Origin: Winogradskya consettensis | GTDB taxonomy: Bacteria; Actinomycetota; Actinomycetes; Mycobacteriales; Micromonosporaceae | DNA length: 64,000 nt | Reading direction: 5' to 3' | NCBI RefSeq assembly: GCF_018332715.1 | Contig: NZ_BOQP01000046.1 | Coordinates: forward strand, 124,001 to 188,000 | Shown: positions 32,461 through 40,779 of the stretch, one piece after another | Numbering within the stretch: position 1 is the stretch's first letter | Layout of the letters: the number at the start of each line of letters is the position of its first letter | The notes under the pieces: generated by a model | The model's input: only the letters and a program-made list of their open reading frames with translations | What the model was told of the DNA's origin: nothing | Database searches by the model: none | Position numbers and translations under genes: made by a program

Positions 32461-33195
32461 TTGAACGTCCAAGGCGCCACCGCCCTCGTCACCGGCTCGA
32501 ACCGTGGCATCGGCCGGCACTTCGCCGTTGAGCTGCTGGAACGCGGCGCGGCCAAGGTCTACGCCACCGCCAGGCGCCCCGAGCTCGTCGACATCCCCGG
32601 CGCAGAGGTGCTCCGCCTCGACATCACCGACCAGGCCTCCGTCGACGCCGTCGCCGCGATCGCCGGGGATGTCGACCTGCTGATCAACAACGCGGCGTTC
32701 GCGCTCGGCGGCAACCTCGTGACCGGCGACCTCGACACGATCCGGCTCACGATGGACTCGAACTACTACGGCACGCTCGCCATGGTCCGGGCGTTCGCCC
32801 CGGTCCTCGCCCGCAACGGTGGCGGGGCCGTCCTCAACGTCCTGTCCGCCGCGGCGTGGGCCACCGTCGACGGCAACACGTCCTACGCCGCCGCCAAGTC
32901 CGCGCAGTGGGGCCTGACCAACGGCATCCGCCTCGAACTCGCCGCCCAGGGCACCCACGTCGCCGCCCTCGTCCCCGGGATGACCGCGACCGAGACGATG
33001 AAGGAGTTCGCCCGCAATGCCGGCGTCGACCTGCCCGAGGGTGCGATGAACGACCCGGCCGACCTCGTCCGGCTCGCGCTCGACGGGCTGGAGGCGGGCG
33101 ACCTCGAGATTCTCGACCGCTTCGGCATCGACGCCAAGGCGGCCCTCGCCGGTCCGCCCCGCGCCTTCGACATGACGGCCCCTGCGGCGGGCTGA
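32461..33195 (+). CDS. Short-chain dehydrogenase/reductase
   Basis: A 244-residue SDR starting at TTG 32461 behind TGGAGG. Motifs: ATALVTGSNRGIG cofactor loop, LLINNAA (NNAG-type), catalytic Ser in LNVLSAAAW, and Tyr-x3-Lys in SYAAAKSAQWG. The C-terminal extension LAGPPRAFDMTAPAAG is variable among relatives. The enzyme likely reduces a carbonyl compound; control by the divergent TetR through the two palindromes suggests an inducible detoxification or catabolic step. The final codons lie in the first copy of a 27-bp tandem repeat. Confidence 0.92.
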   Translation: MNVQGATALVTGSNRGIGRHFAVELLERGAAKVYATARRPELVDIPGAEVLRLDITDQASVDAVAAIAGDVDLLINNAAFALGGNLVTGDLDTIRLTMDSNYYGTLAMVRAFAPVLARNGGGAVLNVLSAAAWATVDGNTSYAAAKSAQWGLTNGIRLELAAQGTHVAALVPGMTATETMKEFARNAGVDLPEGAMNDPADLVRLALDGLEAGDLEILDRFGIDAKAALAGPPRAFDMTAPAAG

Positions 33196-33278
33196 ACCAT
33201 GACGGCCCCTACGGCGGGCTGAACCATGACGGCCTCTGCGGCGGGCTGAGCCATGACGGCCTCTACGGCGGGCTGAGC
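33171..33278. repeat. Four 27-bp tandem repeats at the SDR 3' end
   Basis: Four head-to-tail copies (33171, 33198, 33225, 33252) begin CATGACGGCC and end CGGGCTGA plus two bases. Copy 1 encodes the last eight codons and stop of the SDR gene, so every copy carries that stop codon. The array ends 2 nt before the stop of the convergent MFS gene. On the minus strand it reads as 9-residue repeats. Confidence 0.92.
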
Positions 33279-33280
33279 CC

Positions 33281-34624
33281 CTACGGGTACGCGGGCCGGC
33301 CCGGGAGGAGCAGGCAGACGGGGGCGGCCACGGCGGTGAAGCCGATCGCCCACCAGAACGCGTTGCCGAACGACGCGTTCTGCAGGACGACGGCGAGGAC
33401 GGCCGTTCCCATGGATCCGCCGACCTGCTGGGCGACCCTGCTGATGATGCTCGCGTGGGGCACCTCGTCGTGAGCCAGGCCGATGAACGAGGCGCCGGTC
33501 AGGGGGATCACCGCTACGCCCATGCCGGCTCCTCGCACCAGGAGCGCGGCGAGCAGGAGAACGTAGCTGGTGTCGGCGGTGACGAAGCCGAACGGGATGG
33601 TCGCCACGGTGACGACCACGAATCCGGCGAGCGCGACCCATCGAGGCCCGAATCTGTCCGTGTACCGGCCGGCGAGTGTGCGCGACAGCAACGTACCGAC
33701 GCTCTGTGGGATGAGCAGGAGGCCCGCACCGAGCGCGTCCTGACCGCGGATGTCCTGCCAGTAGAGCGGAAGCAGGAACATCGCGCCGTACAGTGTCGCG
33801 CCCGCGAGGAAGCCCAGGAGTGATCCCGAGGTCAGCGGCCGGTGCCGGAAGAGCCGCAGATCGATGAGTGCTTCGGTGCCGCGGCGCAGGGCCCACGCGA
33901 TGAAGGCGCCGACCAGGGCCAGTCCGGCGATGACGGGGACGAGGTCGTCGGCGGTGAGGCCGTAGATCACCGCCGTGATGCCCGGTGAGATGAGAGCGAG
34001 ACCGATGACGTCCAGGCGTACGCCACGGCTGGGTTTGTCTGTTGGCAGATTGCGGCAGGCGAGCCAGGCACCGGTCAGGCAGAGGGGGATGTTGACGAGG
34101 AACAGCCAGCGCCAGTCGGCGACGGCCAGGATGAGCCCGCCGAGTACCGGTCCGATGATCGGGCCGAGGGCGGTCGGCAGCGTGATCGTGGCCATCACTC
34201 TGCCGATGTTGCGGCCGCCGGTGGCCTGCATGATGAGGGTGGTCATCAGGGGCAGCATGATGCCGCCCCCGATGCCCTGAACCACCCGGGAGACGATCAG
34301 GCTCGTGGGGTCCCAGGACAGGGCGCACAGGACCGAGCCGAGCAGGAAGATCGACAGCGCGGCCAGCCACAGCCGCTTGCCGCCCAGCACGGCCTGGGCC
34401 CAGGCCGTGACGGGGATCGTGACGAACATCGCGAGCAGGTAGCCCGTGCTCACCCACTGGATCGTGCTCAGTGAGGCGTGGAGCTGCGTGGTCAGGTCGT
34501 GGATGGCGACGCTGACGATGGTGCCGTCGAAGACAACGGCCATGGCGCCGATGACGATCGTGAACGCGGTGACCCACACGGCCCGATCGATGGGGGCGGG
34601 GTCGGTACGGTCCGGGTGGAGCAC
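33281..34624 (-). CDS. MFS multidrug exporter, DHA2 (EmrB/QacA) family
   Basis: A 447-residue transporter with hydrophobic helices along its full length. The family motif C region appears as GPIIGPVLGGLILAVADWRW, and motif D1 as LDGTIV-like (MAVVFDGTIVSVAIHDL). The RWLFLVNIPL segment is diagnostic of DHA2 proton antiporters. The GTG start at 34624 abuts the stop of the upstream oxidoreductase without a gap, so the two are translated together. It probably exports a toxic organic compound or drug under control of the TetR at 35638. Length is slightly short for a 14-helix member. Confidence 0.92.
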   Translation of the reverse strand: MLHPDRTDPAPIDRAVWVTAFTIVIGAMAVVFDGTIVSVAIHDLTTQLHASLSTIQWVSTGYLLAMFVTIPVTAWAQAVLGGKRLWLAALSIFLLGSVLCALSWDPTSLIVSRVVQGIGGGIMLPLMTTLIMQATGGRNIGRVMATITLPTALGPIIGPVLGGLILAVADWRWLFLVNIPLCLTGAWLACRNLPTDKPSRGVRLDVIGLALISPGITAVIYGLTADDLVPVIAGLALVGAFIAWALRRGTEALIDLRLFRHRPLTSGSLLGFLAGATLYGAMFLLPLYWQDIRGQDALGAGLLLIPQSVGTLLSRTLAGRYTDRFGPRWVALAGFVVVTVATIPFGFVTADTSYVLLLAALLVRGAGMGVAVIPLTGASFIGLAHDEVPHASIISRVAQQVGGSMGTAVLAVVLQNASFGNAFWWAIGFTAVAAPVCLLLPGRPAYP

Positions 34625-35554
34625 CTAGAGCTCGATGACGACTTTGCCGTGCACGTGACGTGCGGCCTGCAGCTCGACCGCGTCGCGGATCCGCTCGACG
34701 GGGAAGCTCGCCGCGAGGGGCACGCGGAGCCGGCCCGTCGCCACGAGGCGGGCGATCTCCTCGATGGCGCCGGGAGCGGCGTTGGCGCCGTTCGCCGGGG
34801 TGATGCCGGCGACCTGGGCGGCGATGGTGGTGATGCGCTCGTCGGGCACGCCGAGCTCCCGTGCGGCCTGCGCCGTGTCCGTCGCGTGCAGGTCCATGGC
34901 CGCGGTGACGCCGCCGGGAGCCAGGGCCCGGACCCGCTCGACCAGGCCCTCGCCATAGGTGACCGGCTCGGCCCCGAGGGCGCGCAGGGCGTCGGCCGAC
35001 GACGCCGATCCGGTCCCGATTACCCGCGCGCCCGCGAGAACGGCGAGCTGGACGGCGAACACACCGACCCCGCCGCCCGCGCCACCGATGAGCACCGTGT
35101 CGCCGGGGCCGGGCTTGACGACGGCGAGGGCTGCGGCGGCCGTGCAGCCCGCGATGGCGAGGGTGGCGGCGGTGCGGTCGTCGACGCCGTCGGGAGTGTG
35201 GTGCGCGTCGCCACCCACCGCGATGGTCCCTGCCGCGTCGATCACGACGTGGTCGGCGACCGTACGGGAGAGGGCGCCGCCGAACACTCGGTCGCCGGTC
35301 GCGAACCCGGTCACTCCGTCACCGACCTGGTCCACGACTCCGGCGTAGTCGGTCCCGAACCCGGACGGCAGTGTCAGGCCGAACCGGGCGGCGGTCTCCG
35401 CGTCGGAGGTCATGAACCAGTCCATCGGGTTCAGCCCCGCCGCCGTGACCCGCACCCGGATCTGCCCCGGGCCTGCCTGCGGCTCGGGCATCTCGCGCAG
35501 CTGGAGGGACTCGGGACCACCGAACGACTCGACGAACTGGACAGCTCTGCTCAC
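34625..35554 (-). CDS. NADP-dependent quinone-reductase-like oxidoreductase (zinc-free MDR family)
   Basis: A 309-residue medium-chain reductase. The N-terminal GroES-like domain contains RVRVTAAGLNPMDWF and FGTDYAGVVDQVGDGVTGF, and the Rossmann domain has the fingerprint GDTVLIGGAGGGVGVFAVQLA. Zinc-ligand residues of true alcohol dehydrogenases are absent, as in quinone oxidoreductases. It is the first gene of an operon with the MFS exporter and reads divergently from a TetR gene 83 nt away, a layout common in inducible stress modules. Confidence 0.92.
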   Translation of the reverse strand: MSRAVQFVESFGGPESLQLREMPEPQAGPGQIRVRVTAAGLNPMDWFMTSDAETAARFGLTLPSGFGTDYAGVVDQVGDGVTGFATGDRVFGGALSRTVADHVVIDAAGTIAVGGDAHHTPDGVDDRTAATLAIAGCTAAAALAVVKPGPGDTVLIGGAGGGVGVFAVQLAVLAGARVIGTGSASSADALRALGAEPVTYGEGLVERVRALAPGGVTAAMDLHATDTAQAARELGVPDERITTIAAQVAGITPANGANAAPGAIEEIARLVATGRLRVPLAASFPVERIRDAVELQAARHVHGKVVIEL

Positions 35555-35583
35555 TGTGACTCCTCTAGCACCTGATGAAGAAG

Positions 35584-35648
35584 CGGAAATGGACTATGCT
35601 CCGTTTCCAGGAACCACCGTAACACAAAAACCGGAGCGTGATCCGTTT
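35584..35648. promoter_or_regulatory. TetR operator region with repeated TCCGTTT half-sites
   Basis: Two dyads occur between the divergent starts: CGGAAATGGA...TCCGTTTCC around 35584-35608, and AAACCGGA (35628-35635) with TCCGTTT (35642-35648). The second dyad overlaps the GTG start at 35638, so it would serve autorepression if that start and a near-leaderless transcript are correct. Confidence 0.5.
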
Positions 35649-36246
35649 GCCGAAATCAGCAGAGCCGCCAGAGTCAGCAGGACCGGACGGTCGCGGGCTG
35701 CGCGCGGATGCGACCCGCAACCGCAACCAGCTCCTCGAAGTCGCCACCCGCGTGTTCGTCTCCGCAGGCACCGAGCCGTCGATGCGCGCGATCGCCCGCG
35801 AGGCCGGCGTCGGGATCGGCACGCTCTACCGGCACTTCCCGACCCGCGAGTCCCTCGTCGACGCGGTCTATCACGATCAGGTCGCCCGGCTCACCGACGG
35901 CGCCCGCGAGCTGCTCGCCGAGCTTCCCCCGCCCGCGGCGCTGCGCCGCTGGATGGACCTGTTCGGCGACTGGATCGCGACCAAGAACGGCATGCTCGAC
36001 ACGCTGCTGGCGATGATCGAAACGGGCGAGATCGCCCACCTCGGGACCCAGGCCAAGCTGCTCGCGGCCATCGACGCGATCCTCGACGCCGGCCGCGTCA
36101 CGGGCGACCTCCGCACGGACGTCTCCGCGGAGGACATCGCCGCCGGTCTCATCGGCATCTTCACGGTGGCCCGCCCGCCCGAACACGCAGCCAGGGCCGA
36201 CCGGCTGCTGAACCTCCTGATGGACGGCCTGCGTCCTACCCCCTGA
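35638..36246 (+). CDS. TetR-family repressor of the oxidoreductase-MFS operon
   Basis: A 202-residue regulator. The N-terminus has a 25-residue polar leader and then RNQLLEVATRVFVSAGTEPS with the helix-turn-helix MRAIAREAGVGIGTLYRHFPTRESL, the canonical TetR pattern. The ligand domain ends with GIFTVARPPEHAARADRLLNLLMDGLRPTP, typical of the SACE_7040-like/TetR_C_33 group. The GTG start at 35638 lies within an operator-like dyad; a later start is possible. It overlaps the convergent GGDEF-STAND gene by 11 nt. Confidence 0.9.
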   Translation: MIRLPKSAEPPESAGPDGRGLRADATRNRNQLLEVATRVFVSAGTEPSMRAIAREAGVGIGTLYRHFPTRESLVDAVYHDQVARLTDGARELLAELPPPAALRRWMDLFGDWIATKNGMLDTLLAMIETGEIAHLGTQAKLLAAIDAILDAGRVTGDLRTDVSAEDIAAGLIGIFTVARPPEHAARADRLLNLLMDGLRPTP

Positions 36247-39200
36247 GCCGGCTCAGCGTCTGCAGCGTGGCGGCCTGCCGGCTGAGATCGTGGGTCTCCG
36301 CGAACTTGCGTGCCGCGGTTTCCAGCGAGGCGATCGCCGCGTCCGTGCGGCCCAGGGTCAGCTGCACGGCGGCCAGTTCCTCCAGCAGCGACGCCGCCTC
36401 GAAGAACGCGCCGGCCCGGTCGAAGGCGGTCAGGGCCCGGGCGAAGCTGTCGGCGGACTCCTCGGGACGGTCCAGCAGCGCCAGCAGGCGGCCCGATCGG
36501 GAGGCGGTCAGGCCGAGACCGACGGGATGGTCGCCGCGTTCGGCCACCCCGGCTGACCGTTCCTGCAGGTCCAGGGCCTCGGCGAGGTGCCCCGCGGCGC
36601 TGTGGGCCTCGCCGAGATGGCTGAGGGCGATGGACAGGCCGGTGACGAAGTCGATGTCGGTGAAGAGGGCGACGGCTTGCTCGTACCAGTCGCGGGCCTG
36701 ATCCGGGCGGTCGCTGCGGAGCGCGCAGTTGCCGAGATAGAGCAGGGCCCAGCCCTCCTCGGTGCGGTTGCCGACCTCCCGGGCCAGAGCAAGGGCCTCG
36801 ACCAGCAGCGGCTCGGCCTCGGCGATCCGCTGGTGGACGGAGTAGGTCCAGGCCAGATAATCGATGAGTACGCATTCCGCGCCGCGATCGCCGAGGGTAC
36901 GGGCAGCGTCGACACCCAGGGCGAAGACCTCCCGCCACTCACTCTGGTACCAGCGCACGTCGGAGTACCAGTGCATGGACCAGGCGAGCCGCAGCACCGC
37001 GGCGGGGCGGTGCGCGGAGAGCCGCAACGCTCCCAGCCAGTTGCCCCATTCGGCGTCCAGCCAGGCGATGGCGGTGGCGGGGGAGTCCCAGCGGGGTTCC
37101 AGCGGGTGGGGAGCCTCGGGGCCGGGACCGTCCTCGTCACCGGGGCTGATGTGCACGGCGGCCTGCGCGGCGACCGCGAGCAGCCAGGTTTGCAGGCGCT
37201 CCTCGTGACCCCGGACGGCCTCCGGGCCCTCCGCGACGGTGAGGACCTCGCGGGCAAAGAGCCGCAGCAGGTCGTTGAAGCGGTAGCGGCCGGGGGCGGG
37301 TGCGACCTCGACCAGACCGGCGTCGACGAGCTCACCGATGAGATCCTCGGCGTCGAACGGGTCCTCGTCGAGCAGCAGACCGGCCGGGACGGGGTCGAAG
37401 TCCGGGCCGGGGATCAGCCCGAGCCGGCGGAACGCGACCTGGGCCGGCGCGGTGAGCTGCCGGTAGGAGACCGAGAAGATCGCGGTGAGCTGCAGGTCAC
37501 CGGCCTTGAGGACGGCGAGGCGGCGCTGGTCGTTGCCGAGCTGCTTCGCCAGGTGGTCGATGCTCCAGGTGGGCCGGCTGGCGAGCCGGTTGCCGGCGAT
37601 GCGCAGCGCCAGCGGGAGGTTGCCGCAGAGCCTGGCGACCTCGGCGGCGGCGTCCGGTTCGGCGTCGACCCGCTCGCGGCCGGTGATCCGGGCCAGCAGG
37701 TCGACGGCGTTCGGCGTGGTGAACGTGTCGAGGGCCAGGCGGCGGGCACCCTCGAGCCCGGCGAGGCCGCGGCGGCTGGTGACGAAGACCAGGAACGTGG
37801 GGCTGGCCGGGAGCAGCGGGCGCACCTGGCTCTCCGTCGAGACGTTGTCGAGGATGAGCACCTGACGGCGTTCCCGGGTCAGCGACCGGAAGAGCGCGGT
37901 CCGCTCGGTCACCGACGGAGGAATCCTTTCCGCGGGTACGCCCAGAGCGGCCAGCAACCGCCCCAGCGCGTCGGCGGGCTGCATCGGGTGCTCGTCGGTG
38001 CCGAGCAGATCCAGATACCACTGCCCGTCGGGGAAGTCCTCGGCCAGCACGTGCGCCAGGTGCACCGCCATCGAGGTCTTGCCCACGCCGGGCGGACCGG
38101 AGATGGAGGCCACGGTCGGCGCGGTGCCCTGTCCTGCGGTGCGGGCAGCGTCGACGAGCACGGCGAGTTCGACATCGCGGCCGGTGAAGTCGGGTGCGTG
38201 CGGCGGCAGGCGGCACAGGCTCGCGGCCAGGGTGCTGTCGCTGTGGTCGCCGGTCGTGCCGCTGCGGCGCTCGGCCCCGGCCTGGACGGCGCCGGTGAGG
38301 GTCCAGCCGTCGCCGGTGGTGCGTTCCAGCGCGGACTGCTCGACGAGCCGGTTCAGTTCCCGGGTGACCAGCGCGGGCAGGCCACCGCTGCGGCTGTCCA
38401 GCCAGTCGACGAGTTGCGGGCTGGGCTCGCCGCGCAGGGCGGTGCGCAGGAATGTGCGTACGGCTGCGGCGGACCAGGGTTTGAGCTCGATGTCTGCGCC
38501 GGGATCGGTCGTGGCCCGCACGAGCGCGACGGGTGCACCCGGGGTGGCGTTGCTGACCAGGGCGGCGGCGTCCTGCAGCGCGGCGCCGTCGGCGAGGTCG
38601 AGCAGCAGCAGAGTCCCGCCCGGTGCCGCCGAGAACGCTGGGACATCGGTCAGCACGGACATGCCGCGCAGCCGGGCGAGCTTGGCGATCTCGGTGAGGA
38701 AGCGGGTGTGACCGACGCCGGGCACGCCGGTGACCCGCAAAGTTCCCGACGAGCCGTTGAGTACGCGGGACAGGAACGTCGCGGCGTGGGTCAGCGCGGC
38801 GTCCCGTTCGAGGAGCCTCGACTCGCCGGTGTCACCGGGAGCGTCCGCGGCGTCGTCGGTGGCTGCCTGAGCCCGGCCCCGATGCTTGGCGAGATAGTTG
38901 CGCCGGTCGGCGACGGCCAGCAACCCGGCCGCGTCGGTGGCCTCGCCGGGGTACGTGCTCACACCCAGGCTGATCGTCAGCGTCAGCGGCGGCTGCCCGG
39001 GGAACGGCGTCGCGCCGACACCGTCGACGATCCGGCGGGCGATCACCCCGGCCTCGCCGCGGGCGGTGCCGGGCAGGACGACGACGAGCTCGTCCCCGCC
39101 GTACCGGAAAAGGAGGTCCTGTTCGCGCAGCAGCGCGCGGATCCGTTCCGAGACGCCGGACAGGATCTCGTCACCGCGGGCATGGCCGTAGGCGTCGTTG

Positions 39201-39340
39201 ACCGATTTGAAGTAGTCCAGGTCCAGCAGGAACAGCGAACATTCGGTGCCGGTCCCGGCGGCGTGCAGCAACGCCTCCGGCAGCAGGGAGTCGAGCGCGG
39301 CCCGGGTACGGCAACCGGTCAGCGCGTCCAGGGCGGGCAC
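36236..39340 (-). CDS. GGDEF diguanylate cyclase fused to NB-ARC (STAND) ATPase and TPR array
   Basis: A 1,034-residue multidomain protein with GTG 39340 behind GGGAGGG. Residues 1-165: GGDEF domain with DLDYFKSVNDAYGHARGD, active site GGDEL at 81-85 and an upstream R72-x-x-D75 allosteric I-site at the standard five-residue distance, so it should make and sense cyclic di-GMP. Residues 185-345: a P-loop-like domain with degenerate Walker A (GVPGVGHTR, Lys replaced by His). Residues 380-640: NB-ARC with RDVEL, Walker A SGPPGVGKTS near 413, Walker B VLILDNV near 490 and GNLPLALRIAGNRL near 571, as in AfsR-type regulators. Residues from about 800: TPR repeats (WALLYLGNCALRSDRPDQARDWYEQAV). No DNA-binding or membrane segment is visible. 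By STAND logic the TPRs would sense a ligand or partner and ATP-driven assembly would switch the cyclase. It lies 36 nt after trmH-like gene on the same strand. Confidence 0.88.
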   Translation of the reverse strand: MPALDALTGCRTRAALDSLLPEALLHAAGTGTECSLFLLDLDYFKSVNDAYGHARGDEILSGVSERIRALLREQDLLFRYGGDELVVVLPGTARGEAGVIARRIVDGVGATPFPGQPPLTLTISLGVSTYPGEATDAAGLLAVADRRNYLAKHRGRAQAATDDAADAPGDTGESRLLERDAALTHAATFLSRVLNGSSGTLRVTGVPGVGHTRFLTEIAKLARLRGMSVLTDVPAFSAAPGGTLLLLDLADGAALQDAAALVSNATPGAPVALVRATTDPGADIELKPWSAAAVRTFLRTALRGEPSPQLVDWLDSRSGGLPALVTRELNRLVEQSALERTTGDGWTLTGAVQAGAERRSGTTGDHSDSTLAASLCRLPPHAPDFTGRDVELAVLVDAARTAGQGTAPTVASISGPPGVGKTSMAVHLAHVLAEDFPDGQWYLDLLGTDEHPMQPADALGRLLAALGVPAERIPPSVTERTALFRSLTRERRQVLILDNVSTESQVRPLLPASPTFLVFVTSRRGLAGLEGARRLALDTFTTPNAVDLLARITGRERVDAEPDAAAEVARLCGNLPLALRIAGNRLASRPTWSIDHLAKQLGNDQRRLAVLKAGDLQLTAIFSVSYRQLTAPAQVAFRRLGLIPGPDFDPVPAGLLLDEDPFDAEDLIGELVDAGLVEVAPAPGRYRFNDLLRLFAREVLTVAEGPEAVRGHEERLQTWLLAVAAQAAVHISPGDEDGPGPEAPHPLEPRWDSPATAIAWLDAEWGNWLGALRLSAHRPAAVLRLAWSMHWYSDVRWYQSEWREVFALGVDAARTLGDRGAECVLIDYLAWTYSVHQRIAEAEPLLVEALALAREVGNRTEEGWALLYLGNCALRSDRPDQARDWYEQAVALFTDIDFVTGLSIALSHLGEAHSAAGHLAEALDLQERSAGVAERGDHPVGLGLTASRSGRLLALLDRPEESADSFARALTAFDRAGAFFEAASLLEELAAVQLTLGRTDAAIASLETAARKFAETHDLSRQAATLQTLSRLRG

Positions 39341-39376
39341 AACCCTCCCATCGGCACCCGCCGCGCGATTCTGACC

Positions 39377-40183
39377 TTAAGCGCGGGACAGCTCGTAGAA
39401 CGCGATCGCGGCGGCCGTGGCCACGTTGAGCGAGTCGACGCCGTGGTGCATGGGGATCGCCACGCGTACGTCGCTGGCCTCCATGGCCTGGCGGGTCAGA
39501 CCGGGGCCCTCGGCGCCGAGCAGCAGGGCAGGGCGGGCGCGCTGCTGTTCGGTGAGGCTCGCCAGCGGGACGGTGCCGGGGCCGGGGGTCATGGCCATGA
39601 GGGTGAACCCGGCGGCGCGGACGGCGGCGAGCGTTTCGGGCCACGATTCGCTCTTGGCGTACGGGATGGCGAAGACCTCACCCATGCTGACCCGCACCGA
39701 TCGACGGTAGAGCGGGTCGGCGCAGTCGGGCGACAGCACGACGGCGTCGATGCCGAGGGCCGCCGCGCTGCGGAACAGCGCACCCAGGTTGGTGTGGGTG
39801 TTGAGTCCTTCGAGGACGGCCAGCCGGCGGGCACCGGCCAGCACCTCGGTCAGCTCGCGGGGCGGCTGCCGGTGGAACGACGCGAGGACCCCGCGGTGCA
39901 CGTGGAAGCCGGTGATCGCCTCCAGCACCGGCTGGGTGCCGCCGTAGACGAGGGCGTCCTCGGGGATGCCCGTGAGCTGCCCGGCGCGCTTCTCGTCGAC
40001 CAGGACCGAACGCAGCCGGTAACCACCGCGCAGGGCCCGGTTGATGACCAGCTCACCCTCGGCGATGAACAGGCCGTTCGGCGGTTCCCATCTGGTACGC
40101 AGCTCCACGTCGGTGAGCGCCCGGTAGTCGGCGATACGGTCGTCGTCCGGGCTGCTGATCTCTGCGTACGGCACGACAGGCAT
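39377..40183 (-). CDS. TrmH/SpoU-family RNA 2'-O-methyltransferase
   Basis: From ATG 40183 the product has 268 residues. An N-terminal substrate-binding domain (FIAEGELVINRALRGGYRLRSVLV) precedes the SPOUT knot domain with motif 1 GLNTHTNLGALFRSAAALG, motif 2 PALLLGAEGPGLT and motif 3 IPMHHGVDSLNVATAAAIA. These match TrmH-type enzymes that methylate ribose in rRNA or tRNA with SAM. The position methylated is not predictable. A longer upstream open frame is a shadow of the GNAT gene. It probably shares a transcript with the GGDEF-STAND gene. Confidence 0.92.
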   Translation of the reverse strand: MPVVPYAEISSPDDDRIADYRALTDVELRTRWEPPNGLFIAEGELVINRALRGGYRLRSVLVDEKRAGQLTGIPEDALVYGGTQPVLEAITGFHVHRGVLASFHRQPPRELTEVLAGARRLAVLEGLNTHTNLGALFRSAAALGIDAVVLSPDCADPLYRRSVRVSMGEVFAIPYAKSESWPETLAAVRAAGFTLMAMTPGPGTVPLASLTEQQRARPALLLGAEGPGLTRQAMEASDVRVAIPMHHGVDSLNVATAAAIAFYELSRA

Positions 40184-40213
40184 TCTGCCGTCCCGAGCGG
40201 CTACCTTTGCGCG

Positions 40214-40750
40214 GTGGGTGCCAGTCAGATAGAAACCGAGCGGCTGATTCTGCGGCAGTGGAGCGATGCCGACATCATGCCGTGGGCCGCGATGAACGCC
40301 GACCCGCTCGTCCGGGAGTACTTCACCGAGATCCTGAACTACGAGCAGAGCGCACGCTCGCTCGGCAGCTTCCGGTCCGAGCTGGACGAGCGCGGCTGGG
40401 GGTGGTGGGCGGTCGAGATCGCGGAGACCGGCCAGTTCGTGGGCTTCGCCGGTCTCGACGTGGTCGACGACGGGCTGCCGTTCAAGGGCGTCGAGGTCGG
40501 CTGGCGGCTCGCCCGCGAGGCCTGGGGCCACGGGTACGCCACCGAAGCCGGCCACGCCTGCCTCGACTACGGCTTCGACGTGCTGCGCCTCGACGAGATC
40601 CTCGCCCTGACCGCCGTGGGCAACGTACGGTCCCGGGCTGTCATGCACCGCCTCGGCATGACCTACGACCCGGCCGACGACTTCACCGACCCGGACGTCC
40701 CCGGCGGCCACGCCGTGCTCTACCGCAGCCGGAGCGCCCGGATGCGGTAG
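40214..40750 (+). CDS. GNAT acetyltransferase (RimJ/RimL-like)
   Basis: From GTG 40214 the product has 178 residues: IETERLILRQWSDADIMPW is the family opening, WWAVEIAETGQFVGFAGLDV the central strands, and VGWRLAREAWGHGYATEAG the acetyl-CoA binding segment (R/Q-x-x-G-x-A variant AWGHGYA). NVRSRAVMHRLGMTY is the usual C-terminal motif. The substrate could be a protein N-terminus or a small amine. The gene lies divergent to the TrmH-like gene (30 nt between starts) and convergent to pruA. Confidence 0.93.
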   Translation: MGASQIETERLILRQWSDADIMPWAAMNADPLVREYFTEILNYEQSARSLGSFRSELDERGWGWWAVEIAETGQFVGFAGLDVVDDGLPFKGVEVGWRLAREAWGHGYATEAGHACLDYGFDVLRLDEILALTAVGNVRSRAVMHRLGMTYDPADDFTDPDVPGGHAVLYRSRSARMR

Positions 40751-40779
40751 CGCACGTCGCCCAGATCATGGCGGTGGTG

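Noticed and set aside
33171..33278. Regular repeats as a CRISPR-like array
   Set aside because: Units are adjacent with no spacers, and no cas genes are nearby.
36587..40214. Plus-strand frame of over 1,200 codons opposite the GGDEF-STAND and TrmH genes
   Set aside because: No motifs and shadow composition; only its last 178 codons are a real gene (GNAT).
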